A DNA stretch of 64,000 nt from CAYLHF01 sp964383365 (GTDB lineage: Bacteria > Bacteroidota > Rhodothermia > Rhodothermales > UBA10348). The notes beneath the pieces are model-generated. The model did no database searches and was not told the origin of the DNA. It saw only the letters and a program-made list of their open reading frames with translations. Position 1 is the first letter of the stretch. Every line of letters starts with the position of its first letter. The translations under genes were made by a program, and so were the position numbers. Location: contig CAYLHF010000018.1 of the NCBI GenBank assembly GCA_964383365.1, positions 1-64,000 on the forward strand. Reading direction: 5' to 3'. Shown here piece by piece: positions 27,802 to 36,091 of the stretch.

Positions 27802-29774
27802 CGGTCTGGACGAAGGATGATTCGCTTGCCGGAACGGAGGCGTTTTGACGCAGGTACAGTTTCCCGGACGAATGATTGATGTCCGTCATATTGACCGAGA
27901 AATGACGACCAATCGATCGAAGGCATTTCAAATTCCAGGCGGTCAGGCGAGGTTCGCAGGACTCCGGAGATGGACACGGTCGCAAAATCGGATCGGTTGT
28001 AGAGGTCTGTCGGCCCGGCCGATCTTCGTGCACCCCAGAGCAGTGTCGTCGGGTGACCCGTGCCCGGGACTGAAACCGGTTGAAACGCTTCCCAAAAAGA
28101 TCGCACGGTCCGCGAAGACGTCGAGACGTCCGTATTGGCAATCCAACCAGGATAGGCGAAACTACGCTTCTGAACGACCTCCCACCGCCATGCACTCATT
28201 TCGTATCCGAATTGTCCTGATAGTTCAGTCATGGTCCTGCGGAGTACCTGTCGGACTTCTGCATCTGTTTCGGACGACCGACCAGGCACTTCCGATTGTT
28301 CATCCATGGTCTCGACAATCGAAGCGGCTATAGACGATCCATCAAATCTATACTCCCAATTTTCCAGATAATTCAGTGCCGTTCGTTCGCGATCCGAAAG
28401 CGTGGAGTCCCGGGCCAACATCTGAAATATATGTCCTACCATCTGTCTCGATTCTTCGGACACGTTGTCAGACAGGAATATCCATGGATCGAGGTCCTCA
28501 GTCGAATCAGTCAACCCGGTGGCTCGGATTCCGATTTCCGAGAGGAGATTTGATTGTCCCACGAGTTGCCAGCCACCCGCCATTGCCAGATGGGTCTCTT
28601 CGTCTCCGGACGTTTCGACCGTCTGAGAGGAAGAGACCTCAATTCCCGTAAAGTCGAACAGCCTGCTGGATAGGGTCCGGTGATACCGGGCACCTCTCAA
28701 GAGCCCGAGCCAGATTTGCGCGTCAGTCATCCGGTCGAACCCGGACCAGCGTAACAACGGGGTGGTTCCCTCCCTGATCGATTCTCCCGGATCGATCAGC
28801 GGAAGATTGGGGCCGGCTCGGAGGATCCGAATCTCTCTTTCCTCACCGTTTCCCGTGATCATGCGGTCATACTTCGTTTCCGTGTGCAGCGGTATTCCGG
28901 CTTTTGACGACAAATCCAGGCTTGTTGTCATGAGAAACCCCCACGAATCAGAATTTCTCTGGCCAATCGGGACGATGAGTGTACCCGGAACAGAAAGTCC
29001 CCGTAATGTCTCGTCGGTCGCTGACGTCCACTCGAATGCCAGATAGGGTGGTCGTCCCGAGTTTCCGGTGACCATCCGGAAGATCAGGTTCTTCCCGTCC
29101 GTACCTACGAATGAATTCTCAAAGCCGAATAGATGCAATCTGGATCGTAGCTGGCGATCGCCGTATCGGAGAAGCGATGTGATGCTTTTCCCGGTGGCCG
29201 TAGGTCCGGGCACAATCGACTCGGTATGAGCGCCCAACCAGGCCCACAGGCGTTCGACCGCGATGGAATCCCACGGCTTCCATTCTTCCGGGGCCAATCC
29301 AAGGAGAACAATTGCTTTGCGTCTGCGAACATTCTGCTCCTCGAACGCGGCGTTTACGCCGTTTGCATACTGTTGGAGGAGGATCTGGTCCTGACGACTC
29401 AGCAAATGGAAAGCCTTCTCTGAAGTAGCCCCGAGTTCTAGCATGAGTGCGAGCATATCCTCCTGTTCCGCGTGAGCACCAAACCATTCACTGAGTCGGC
29501 CGAGGGCCGCCTGTCGATAGAGTAGTATCTCCCACGCATGGGACGTTGCGTGCGCGTATCCGAGGCCGGCCGCAAATCCCGGAAGTCCGGTTCCAGTAAT
29601 CTGTACCGCATCGTCACTCAACCATTCGATACCGACCTGATTCTGAAGTCCATCAATGGAAACGTCTCCGCTGTGGCGTGAGTCGGCTCCGTACGCCAGG
29701 TACCAGAAAAGGACCCCGATAGAGGTCAGAATGACTGCTATCGTAGCAAGGACTAATAGGAGACGTGTCAGCAC
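27798..29774 (-). CDS. Penicillin-acylase family (S45) homologue lacking the nucleophile
   Basis: A 658-residue protein with an N-terminal membrane helix (residues about 4-27). The alpha-chain part matches S45 Ntn amidases: GYAHATSHAWEILLYRQAALGRLSEWFG. Amidases then have G-S-N-x-W at the self-cleavage site, whose Ser becomes the catalytic N-terminus. Here the equivalent stretch is GFENSFVGTDGK, with Phe218 at the Ser position. The oxyanion Asn of 'WGFTN' is Met282 (WGFLM). The region between, ending PGTLIVPIGQRNSDSWGF, aligns well, so the placement is secure. Self-processing and amidase activity are therefore unlikely. It starts with GTG, 15 bp after the PolX-like gene. It may be a membrane-bound binding protein. 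Confidence 0.8.
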   Translation of the reverse strand: MLTRLLLVLATIAVILTSIGVLFWYLAYGADSRHSGDVSIDGLQNQVGIEWLSDDAVQITGTGLPGFAAGLGYAHATSHAWEILLYRQAALGRLSEWFGAHAEQEDMLALMLELGATSEKAFHLLSRQDQILLQQYANGVNAAFEEQNVRRRKAIVLLGLAPEEWKPWDSIAVERLWAWLGAHTESIVPGPTATGKSITSLLRYGDRQLRSRLHLFGFENSFVGTDGKNLIFRMVTGNSGRPPYLAFEWTSATDETLRGLSVPGTLIVPIGQRNSDSWGFLMTTSLDLSSKAGIPLHTETKYDRMITGNGEEREIRILRAGPNLPLIDPGESIREGTTPLLRWSGFDRMTDAQIWLGLLRGARYHRTLSSRLFDFTGIEVSSSQTVETSGDEETHLAMAGGWQLVGQSNLLSEIGIRATGLTDSTEDLDPWIFLSDNVSEESRQMVGHIFQMLARDSTLSDRERTALNYLENWEYRFDGSSIAASIVETMDEQSEVPGRSSETDAEVRQVLRRTMTELSGQFGYEMSAWRWEVVQKRSFAYPGWIANTDVSTSSRTVRSFWEAFQPVSVPGTGHPTTLLWGARRSAGPTDLYNRSDFATVSISGVLRTSPDRLEFEMPSIDWSSFLGQYDGHQSFVRETVPASKRLRSGKRIILRPDR

Positions 29775-29789
29775 GACGATCGTTCAGTT

Positions 29790-31484
29790 TCAATGTGTTA
29801 AAGGGAGCCGGGAGGTTATCCAGGCTTCGAAACGGTCCAGCGGTAGTGCATTCAGGCAGCCGTGCCTTGTCAGCATGCCTTTTCTGGCAACGGCAACTCC
29901 CCATTTTACGTACGCCAGTTGTTCGATCGAATGCGCATCAGGATTGATGGATATCAGTACCCCGCGATCGCGGGCTTCTCGAATCCAACGCCAGTCAAGA
30001 TCGAGTCGATACGGATTGGCATTCAATTCTATGGAGACATTGCAGGCAGCGCATGCGTCCAGAACGGCGAGGTGATTCAACGGATATCCTTCCCGACGCA
30101 ACAGCAGTCTTCCGGTCGGGTGACCGAGAATCGATGTGAACGGATTTCTGACAGCTGTAATAATTCGGTCTGTGGCCTCTTTCTCAGACATATTAAATCC
30201 CGTGTGGACACTCGCGACCACGAAGTCAAATTCCGCCAGTATATCGTCGGTGTAATCGAGCGCACCGTCAGACAGGATATCACTCTCTATACCGGCGAAG
30301 ACCTTGAATGGTTTGCCCGAGTCCCGTTCATACTCGGCATTCAGGCTCCGGATTTCGTCGTGCTGCTCCCGGACCCGGTCAACGGGCATGCCATTCGCGA
30401 TACGAAGTGACTGACTGTGGTCACAGATCCCGAAATAATCCAGTCCCAGTGCGCGTGTTGCGTCCGTCATTTCGCGCAGCGAATGGGCTCCGTCGCTGTA
30501 GTGCGAGTGGTTGTGTAGCGAGCCCCGAAGATCTTCGGTTGTTATCAGTTGCGGAACGCCGCTCTCTATGATCGTATCCAACAAATTTCCGTTTTCCCGG
30601 AGTTCCGGAGGAATGAAATCTACGTTGGAGCTCGTGAAAATGGCCTCCTCATCTGCCGAGTCCGGAATCGGTCCGAAACGAGCACACCATCCTTCCAGAA
30701 AAGACGCCGACGCCGATTTTTTTAGCGACACACTGCCTGCAAAACGATCGGACACGCAGAAAAGAAGAAGTGGGAGTCCATCCCCGAGTGTACCAGAGAA
30801 TGTGCCTGATTCGGATGGAATCGATTCCAATGGACCGGTGACCGTTTCAAGGGCAGACTGCGACGGAAAGTGTGAGCATGAAAGAAGTAATTCAGCCTGT
30901 CCTATGGTCTCTGTCCGCCGGGCGAGTTCACCGACTGTAAGAACCTGCTCGACGCCATCCAGTCGATCGAGTCCGTCCAAGATATCATTGATTCGAGTCC
31001 TCGTGTCTGCATAGTGTCGGCGTCTCCGATACCGTCGGAGGGCCGCGGCATTCTCTGCGATCGAATGCTGACTTTTCTTGCCAAAACCGTCGAGGGTCTC
31101 GATACGGCCCATTGAGGCAGCAGCTTCCAGGTCGTCCAGCGTCTGAATTGAGAGTGACCGCCAGAGTACACGGACCTTTTTCGCGCCCAGTCCTTTTACC
31201 GACAGGACATCGAGTAATCCGGGTGGAATCGCACCGAGAAGGTCGTCTCGAAGTTCGAACGATCCTCGGTCGAGTAATTCGGAGATCTGATTTTCAAGGC
31301 CCGCCCCAATTCCTGGAATCTCTGTCAGAGATCCCGATCTGATCCGTTCCGATACGGGATCTTCGAGCCGTTCGATCGTTCGGGCCGCACTCGATAATGC
31401 TCGGCTACGAAATGGATTGCCACCCGTCAATTCGATCAGTGAGGCGGTCTCTTTCAGGACGCTTGCGATGGCTTTATTCGTCAT
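29790..31484 (-). CDS. PolX-like protein with degenerate polymerase palm and intact PHP domain
   Basis: Family-X DNA polymerases with a C-terminal PHP domain act in base-excision repair. This 564-residue protein keeps the domain order: helix-hairpin-helix region (about 1-130, with EIPGIGAGLENQI and SVKGLGAKKV), palm (about 170-300) and PHP (about 320-560). The palm signature expected as GS-x-RR...ET-x-GD-x-D reads VGELARRTETIGQAELLL (184-201), so the two metal-binding Asp are Gln196 and Glu198. The third Asp position (about 253) is Ser. The PHP ligands look complete: HNHSHYSDG, CDHS, ESD, HTGF, GHPTGR and NPDAH. It is probably a nuclease or phosphatase without polymerase activity. First gene of a three-gene operon. 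Confidence 0.86.
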   Translation of the reverse strand: MTNKAIASVLKETASLIELTGGNPFRSRALSSAARTIERLEDPVSERIRSGSLTEIPGIGAGLENQISELLDRGSFELRDDLLGAIPPGLLDVLSVKGLGAKKVRVLWRSLSIQTLDDLEAAASMGRIETLDGFGKKSQHSIAENAAALRRYRRRRHYADTRTRINDILDGLDRLDGVEQVLTVGELARRTETIGQAELLLSCSHFPSQSALETVTGPLESIPSESGTFSGTLGDGLPLLLFCVSDRFAGSVSLKKSASASFLEGWCARFGPIPDSADEEAIFTSSNVDFIPPELRENGNLLDTIIESGVPQLITTEDLRGSLHNHSHYSDGAHSLREMTDATRALGLDYFGICDHSQSLRIANGMPVDRVREQHDEIRSLNAEYERDSGKPFKVFAGIESDILSDGALDYTDDILAEFDFVVASVHTGFNMSEKEATDRIITAVRNPFTSILGHPTGRLLLRREGYPLNHLAVLDACAACNVSIELNANPYRLDLDWRWIREARDRGVLISINPDAHSIEQLAYVKWGVAVARKGMLTRHGCLNALPLDRFEAWITSRLPLTH

Positions 31485-31810
31485 CTGCAGGAATGATTGT
31501 GATGTGTTCAGATAACCGGATGGGAAGGTACGACCATTATTTCAATCCAGAAACGCAACAATTGTCGGGTTGAGGTCACCAAAGGTACCTCCCGTAAAAT
31601 GAAGTGTGCACTTCAAAAAACGGTCCACGTCTGAAGAGCAGAAATTTGTACCTCTGCCCTTGGGATCAATCATTCAGGCAGGTGGGTACAGGGTGCACAG
31701 AGAATTCCCCGGATCGATCATATACGCATTCATATTGTCACAGGGTCTGGAAACTGTACCGGTTTCCATCCCTGAAAAACGATCACAACAGAATCAGACC
31801 GATTATTCGC
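31485..31810. other. 326-bp divergent intergenic region
   Basis: Lies between the PolX-like operon (leftward) and the S41 protease (rightward). An open frame runs through its right part in phase with the protease, but the residues are not protease-like and no signal sequence begins before 31811. Apart from two inverted repeats near 31572-31615, I see no RNA gene or coding sequence. Confidence 0.6.
31572..31615. promoter_or_regulatory. Two tandem inverted repeats, operator-like
   Basis: The first is GAGGT-c-ACC-AAA-GGT-ACCTC (31572-31591), an 8-bp stem with one bulge. The second is TGAAGTG-TG-CACTTCA (31600-31615), a perfect 7-bp dyad with the compact spacing of a dimeric repressor site. Neither is followed by a T-run in the direction of a gene end. 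They sit centrally between divergent genes. Confidence 0.35.
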
Positions 31811-33508
31811 ATGACGAGAAACTCGAAGAGGAAAAACAGCATCATTGGAGGCGTCGCTATTCTCGTATTGGGCGTCGCTCTTGGATTCAAGGTCGGCGCC
31901 TCTGTGTCGACGGCCGATACGGCCAAGGCGCTCAAAAAATTGGAGAATGCCTTCCTGCTCGTCAATCAACGATATGTCGAGGAAGTTGATGCCGATGAGT
32001 TATCGATCAGCGCCATTTCCGGGATGTTGAAAGATCTGGATCCGCACAGCATTTTTATCGACGCCGAAGAGTTGAAGTCGGTTAACGAAAGTTTTGATGC
32101 GGCATTCGAAGGCATCGGGATCTCGTATGAACTGCGTCCGGGCCCCGAGGGAAAAGACACGCTGGCGGTGTTGAATGTTTTGCCTGGCGGGCCGAGCGAA
32201 GATGTCGGCCTCCGATCCGGGGATAAGATTATCGAAGTCGACGGAACAACGGCAATCGGTTACAAGGATGCAGATGTTCGTCGGAATCTGAAGGGTCCGA
32301 GAGGGTCTGTCGTGGAGATCCGTATTCAACGCCCGGGTGTGGCAGGGACGATCGATTACCGGATCACCAGAGACAAGATTCCGATCGTTACTCTCGACGC
32401 CGGGTATATGCTCGATTCCAAGACCGGATTTATCCGACTTAATCGGTTCGCGAGAACGACATCCGACGAGTTTCACGAGAGTCTCAGGGATCTCAAGTCC
32501 AGGGGCATGGAAAGGCTCGTTCTGGATCTTAGAGGAAATTCCGGTGGGTACATGGAAATGGCGATCCGGGTCGCGGACGAATTTCTGTCCGATGAACAGG
32601 TCATCGTTTCCCAAAAAGGGAAAACCGCCGATTCTCGAGGAGTTTTCCGTGCAACATCGGGTGGGCTTTGGGAGAACGGTCCGGTGATGATACTCGTGGA
32701 CGGGGGGACTGCTTCGGCGAGCGAGATCGTAACGGGCGCGCTCCAAGATCATGATCGAGCCCTCGTTGTGGGGCGCCGTACGTTTGGAAAAGGATTGGTT
32801 CAGAAACAGTATCTCCTGACCGATGGGAGCGCTCTCAGATTGACGGTGGCCCGTTACTATACGCCGTCAGGTCGGCTGATTCAGACGCCGTATGACAATG
32901 GTGATCGCACTGATTACTACACGAGTAAGGCGGACTTGCGGAAGTCAGACGGTGCAAGAAGTGCCAGGGAGTTGCTGAACGAAGTACCCGACTCCCTTAA
33001 ATACAAGACGGCTGCCGGTCGGCTCGTGCTCTCTGGCGGCGGAATCATCCCGGATTACATCGTGGCAGCAGACAGCCTGTCTGATCTCATGAAAGCTGTT
33101 CTGGGGAAGAGTATCGAGAATCAATTTGTTAGAAATTGGTTAGATAGTCACGCGATAGAACTCCGGGCTAAATGGGGGACGCGGCGTGCTGAATTTATTC
33201 ACGATTACTCGGTCTCCCCTGAAATGTTGAGCGCATTTCTGAGTTATGCTGCTCAGAAGGGCGTCGTCGTCGGGGACCGAAAGGCGGGCGATGTCGCAGC
33301 CGAGACGATCTCCCGATTTACGGAAGAAGATCTTTCCCGTGACATGGAATTCGTGAATATTCTGCTCCGGGGGCGGATGGCGACCCGACTTTTCGACCGG
33401 GCGGCGTGGTACCAGATATACGAAACGTATGATCACGTGCTGGGCCAGTCGTCGACGCTCTGGTCGGCCGCGAATGAACTGGCGGCGGCATATTCAGAAG
33501 TGAGGTAG
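31811..33508 (+). CDS. S41 family C-terminal processing protease
   Basis: A periplasmic or membrane-anchored serine protease that trims or degrades envelope proteins from their C-termini. From ATG 31811 it has 565 residues. There is one N-terminal membrane segment (about 11-33), an N-terminal helical region, a PDZ domain (about 95-185, with GDKIIEVDG) and the peptidase core. The Ser-Lys dyad is Ser302 in GGTASASEIV and Lys327 in TFGKGLVQK, with the same 25-residue spacing as in E. coli Tsp. The last about 150 residues are an additional helical domain found in the Bacteroidota-type members. Function by family; substrates unknown. Confidence 0.94.
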   Translation: MTRNSKRKNSIIGGVAILVLGVALGFKVGASVSTADTAKALKKLENAFLLVNQRYVEEVDADELSISAISGMLKDLDPHSIFIDAEELKSVNESFDAAFEGIGISYELRPGPEGKDTLAVLNVLPGGPSEDVGLRSGDKIIEVDGTTAIGYKDADVRRNLKGPRGSVVEIRIQRPGVAGTIDYRITRDKIPIVTLDAGYMLDSKTGFIRLNRFARTTSDEFHESLRDLKSRGMERLVLDLRGNSGGYMEMAIRVADEFLSDEQVIVSQKGKTADSRGVFRATSGGLWENGPVMILVDGGTASASEIVTGALQDHDRALVVGRRTFGKGLVQKQYLLTDGSALRLTVARYYTPSGRLIQTPYDNGDRTDYYTSKADLRKSDGARSARELLNEVPDSLKYKTAAGRLVLSGGGIIPDYIVAADSLSDLMKAVLGKSIENQFVRNWLDSHAIELRAKWGTRRAEFIHDYSVSPEMLSAFLSYAAQKGVVVGDRKAGDVAAETISRFTEEDLSRDMEFVNILLRGRMATRLFDRAAWYQIYETYDHVLGQSSTLWSAANELAAAYSEVR

Positions 33509-33608
33509 TCGTCGATTGAGGCTCATATCGGATACATCAGCAACTTCCGTTCGCCCGCGGTGTCATGGACCCGTGAGACAGTTACATTAATCTTGTCAAC
33601 TCCCCGCA

Positions 33609-33637
33609 TTGACAAATCCCGTAGATTAGGGTATCAT
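33609..33637 (+). promoter_or_regulatory. Sigma-70-like promoter upstream of exbB
   Basis: TTGACA (33609-33614), a 17-bp spacer and TATCAT (33632-33637): a perfect -35 and a 5/6 -10 at ideal spacing. It lies about 150 bp before the exbB start, which has an AGGAGG site at 33772-33777. The canonical look is notable for a lineage whose housekeeping promoters usually differ from E. coli. Confidence 0.5.
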
Positions 33638-33786
33638 TGAACCTCGATTTTATCGCCGTTCATCTCTGGATTCGGACGGCTCAGTCCCCGTGAGAGGATT
33701 TTACTTTTTCGAATGTCGGGTGCCACCTGCTCCCGCTCCCACACAGCAAATTTTTTAACTGGTTCTATTTAGGAGGAATGTAATCC

Positions 33787-34488
33787 ATGAAGCTTTTCAG
33801 CTTGCTTCTTCTCTTGCCACAGGAGGTGGTCGCCGATGATGGCCTGGTGAACGTATTAGTTCAGCGCTTCAATGAAGGCGGTGAGTATATGTGGCCGGTT
33901 CTGATCTCGCTTATCATTGGCCTTGCCATTGCTTTCGAGCGCATCATTACGCTAAATCGAGCCGACATAAACACGCGAAAATTCATCGTCAGCGTTCGCG
34001 GTGCCCTCGAAGAGGGTGGCATCTCGGCCGCCGAAGAGGTCTGTGCCAATACGCGTGGTCCGGTTGCTTCTGTTTTTCAGGCTGGATTGCTCCGACATGA
34101 CGAAGGAATCGAGGCCGTAGAGAAGGCTATTGTTTCTTACGGATCCATTGAGATGAGTTTTCTTGAGCGTGGTATGGTATGGCTGTCGCTCTTCATTTCT
34201 CTCGCACCTATGTTCGGTTTCCTTGGAACGGTCGTTGGGATGGTCGCAGCCTTCGATGCCATCGAGAAGGCCGGTGACATTTCTCCGAGTCTTGTGGCCA
34301 ACGGTATCAAGGTCGCTCTTCTGACGACCGTCTTCGGACTGATCACGGCCATCATCCTGCAGGTGTTTTACAATTATGTGAGTTCCAAGGTCGACAGGAT
34401 CGTCATCGATATGGAAGAGGCTTCCATTGAATTGATTGATTCGCTCGTATTGCTGGATGCGGGACAGCCGGTAGCCAGCAACGATTAA
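33787..34488 (+). CDS. exbB: ExbB/TolQ/MotA-type proton channel protein
   Basis: The pentameric membrane part of a proton-driven motor that energises outer-membrane transport or envelope integrity. The 233-residue protein has a hydrophobic N-terminus, a first membrane helix (about 36-52), a cytoplasmic helical loop and two C-terminal helices. The helix-2 region MVWLSLFISLAPMFGFLGTVVGMVAAF and helix-3 region VALLTTVFGLITAIILQVFYNYV are typical. It is followed by a small membrane protein and two exbD genes in one cluster closed by a terminator at 36003. No TonB, TolA or TolB gene lies beside it. Confidence 0.93.
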   Translation: MKLFSLLLLLPQEVVADDGLVNVLVQRFNEGGEYMWPVLISLIIGLAIAFERIITLNRADINTRKFIVSVRGALEEGGISAAEEVCANTRGPVASVFQAGLLRHDEGIEAVEKAIVSYGSIEMSFLERGMVWLSLFISLAPMFGFLGTVVGMVAAFDAIEKAGDISPSLVANGIKVALLTTVFGLITAIILQVFYNYVSSKVDRIVIDMEEASIELIDSLVLLDAGQPVASND

Positions 34489-34564
34489 TCTGGAAATCTG
34501 TCCACGGGTCTCTGTTCCAGTTGGTTTCTGAACAGGTCCGTGGACGACAGAAGACATAATAAAA

Positions 34565-34840
34565 ATGGAAAGTATTGTCCCCTACGTTATCTGGGCGTCT
34601 CTGATTTTGACCGGATTGAGTCTGGTCGCTGTCCTGGGTTACGGAATTAGAGGCCTGGCCTATGGGAAAGCTGATCCGACGACCATCGCTTTATTGGCGA
34701 TTCCCGCAGTAATCCTGGTCGTACTGGGCCTCACAATGGATTCGTGGGCCGAAGCAGCCGTGCTCACCTGTGTGATAACGGCGCTGCTTACGATGCTGGC
34801 GCTCCTGGCGTCAAGCGCCAGAGGTTTGTTCGGATTGTAA
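34565..34840 (+). CDS. Small three-helix membrane protein between exbB and exbD
   Basis: A 91-residue, very hydrophobic protein with three predicted membrane helices (about residues 7-30, 40-56 and 63-86) separated by short polar turns (GKADPTT; DSWAEA). I do not recognise the family. It is encoded 76 bp after exbB and 45 bp before exbD on the same strand, so it is probably an accessory subunit or stabiliser of the ExbBD motor. That role is inferred from position only. Confidence 0.65.
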   Translation: MESIVPYVIWASLILTGLSLVAVLGYGIRGLAYGKADPTTIALLAIPAVILVVLGLTMDSWAEAAVLTCVITALLTMLALLASSARGLFGL

Positions 34841-34885
34841 TTTTCGCCCGCGGGCGGATTCGTTTTACACTCAACTGTTTCTGAA

Positions 34886-35446
34886 ATGGCTGGCTTGCTC
34901 AAGAAAAAAGAGCGCGAAGAGCCGATGATTCCAACGTCATCGATGGCTGATATCGCGTTTCTGCTCCTGATCTTCTTCCTGGTTACGACCACTATCGACG
35001 TAGATACGGGGATCGGAATGGTCCTTCCGCCGAAACTGGAGGAAGACATTAAACCGCCACCGGTAAAGGAGCGCAACATGCTTTCCATTCTGGTGAACGA
35101 GCAGGGGCAGGTCCTGCTGGAAGACAAGCCGTCTGCCGTCAACCTGGTACGTGACGAAGTCAAGCGCCATGTGCTCAATAACGGTGTGGATCCGTTGTAT
35201 GCCGAGAGCTCCAAGAAAGCGATTGTCTCCATTAAGACATCCAGACAGACACCTTATGATGCCTATATCGGTGTATTGGATGAAGTCTGGATGGCTTACT
35301 TCGACATGTGGGACGCAGAAGCGAGGAAACTCGGGTACCCGGATTATTCTGCCTACACGGACGCAATTGATGAATCCGGAGACGAGAACGCGATTCGTGC
35401 GGTCATCAAGGCTGCCATCTCCATCGCAGAACCCGATGCCAATTGA
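34886..35446 (+). CDS. exbD: ExbD/TolR-type biopolymer transport protein, first copy
   Basis: The periplasmic rotor/stalk partner of ExbB. The 186-residue protein has a basic cytoplasmic N-terminus, one membrane helix (about 23-41) with the essential proton-carrying Asp22 in SSMADIAFLLLIFFLVTT, and a periplasmic domain. The region after residue 95 is longer than in typical ExbD (about 140 residues) and includes VDPLYAESSKKAIVSIKT and an acidic end. It is 45 bp before the second copy. The two copies share the N-terminal pattern but differ in the periplasm. Confidence 0.92.
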   Translation: MAGLLKKKEREEPMIPTSSMADIAFLLLIFFLVTTTIDVDTGIGMVLPPKLEEDIKPPPVKERNMLSILVNEQGQVLLEDKPSAVNLVRDEVKRHVLNNGVDPLYAESSKKAIVSIKTSRQTPYDAYIGVLDEVWMAYFDMWDAEARKLGYPDYSAYTDAIDESGDENAIRAVIKAAISIAEPDAN

Positions 35447-35491
35447 GCAAATACTCGTTGACTATTTTCCTGTTAGAATCTAAATAGCGGT

Positions 35492-35944
35492 ATGGCTGGA
35501 CATTTTAAAAAGAAGAGCAAGACGAAGGAAGAAATCCCGACAGCATCGCTGCCGGACATCATCTTCATGTTGCTGATTTTCTTTATGGTTACGACGGTTC
35601 TCCGAGAGACCACCGTTCAGGTTCGTACGGTTCTTCCGGAAGCCGAGGCGCTCACGAAGATCGATCAAAAGCGTCTGGTCTCGTATATCTGGATGGGCCC
35701 CAAGAAGATTGAGAATAATCGGCTCGGAGAGACGGGTGTTCAGATCGATGATGCACTGGTCGAGGATGTCGGTTTCGTCCGTCAGATCATGTATCGGAAA
35801 TTGTTAGAACAGCCCAAACTCATTGTCTCCCTTCGAGTTGACAAAACATCAGAGATGGGCATCTTGCTCGATGTTCAACAGGAGTTACGGGAAGCCGGAA
35901 CTTTGAGAGTCAATTTTTCAACCAAGAGAGACGTCCAGTTGTAA
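35492..35944 (+). CDS. exbD: ExbD/TolR-type biopolymer transport protein, second copy
   Basis: The second ExbD-like protein, 150 residues. It starts MAGHFKKK, like the first copy, and has its conserved Asp at the same position, 22, in ASLPDIIFMLLIFFMVTT. The periplasmic part (about residues 43-150) ends with a beta/alpha unit, KLIVSLRVDKTSEMGILLDVQQELREAGTL, like the ExbD/TolR fold. Paired, non-identical ExbD proteins beside one ExbB are common in Bacteroidota and suggest a heterodimeric stalk. A strong intrinsic terminator follows 58 bp after the stop. Confidence 0.92.
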   Translation: MAGHFKKKSKTKEEIPTASLPDIIFMLLIFFMVTTVLRETTVQVRTVLPEAEALTKIDQKRLVSYIWMGPKKIENNRLGETGVQIDDALVEDVGFVRQIMYRKLLEQPKLIVSLRVDKTSEMGILLDVQQELREAGTLRVNFSTKRDVQL

Positions 35945-36002
35945 CGCTTTCTATGGCTGATCCCCATTCACGCACCGCGTGAATCATCACTGAATTCCGG
36001 GA

Positions 36003-36028
36003 AGCCCCGCTCTGGCGGGGCTTTTTTT
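36003..36028 (+). terminator. Rho-independent terminator after the exbB-exbD cluster
   Basis: GCCCCGC (36004-36010), loop TCTG, GCGGGGC (36015-36021), followed by seven T; a flanking A-T pair extends the stem to 8 bp. It closes the exbB cluster and insulates the isocitrate dehydrogenase gene. Confidence 0.9.
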
Positions 36029-36091
36029 GTCTGTCCCTTTCCTAGTTTCAGCAGCTTTCTATTTACTCAGAGTGATCGATCATCAATACGT

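Noticed and set aside
31604..31810. An N-terminal extension of the S41 protease from 31604
   Set aside because: The extra 69 residues are Cys/Tyr/His-rich and unlike the family, while ATG 31811 is followed directly by a good membrane anchor.
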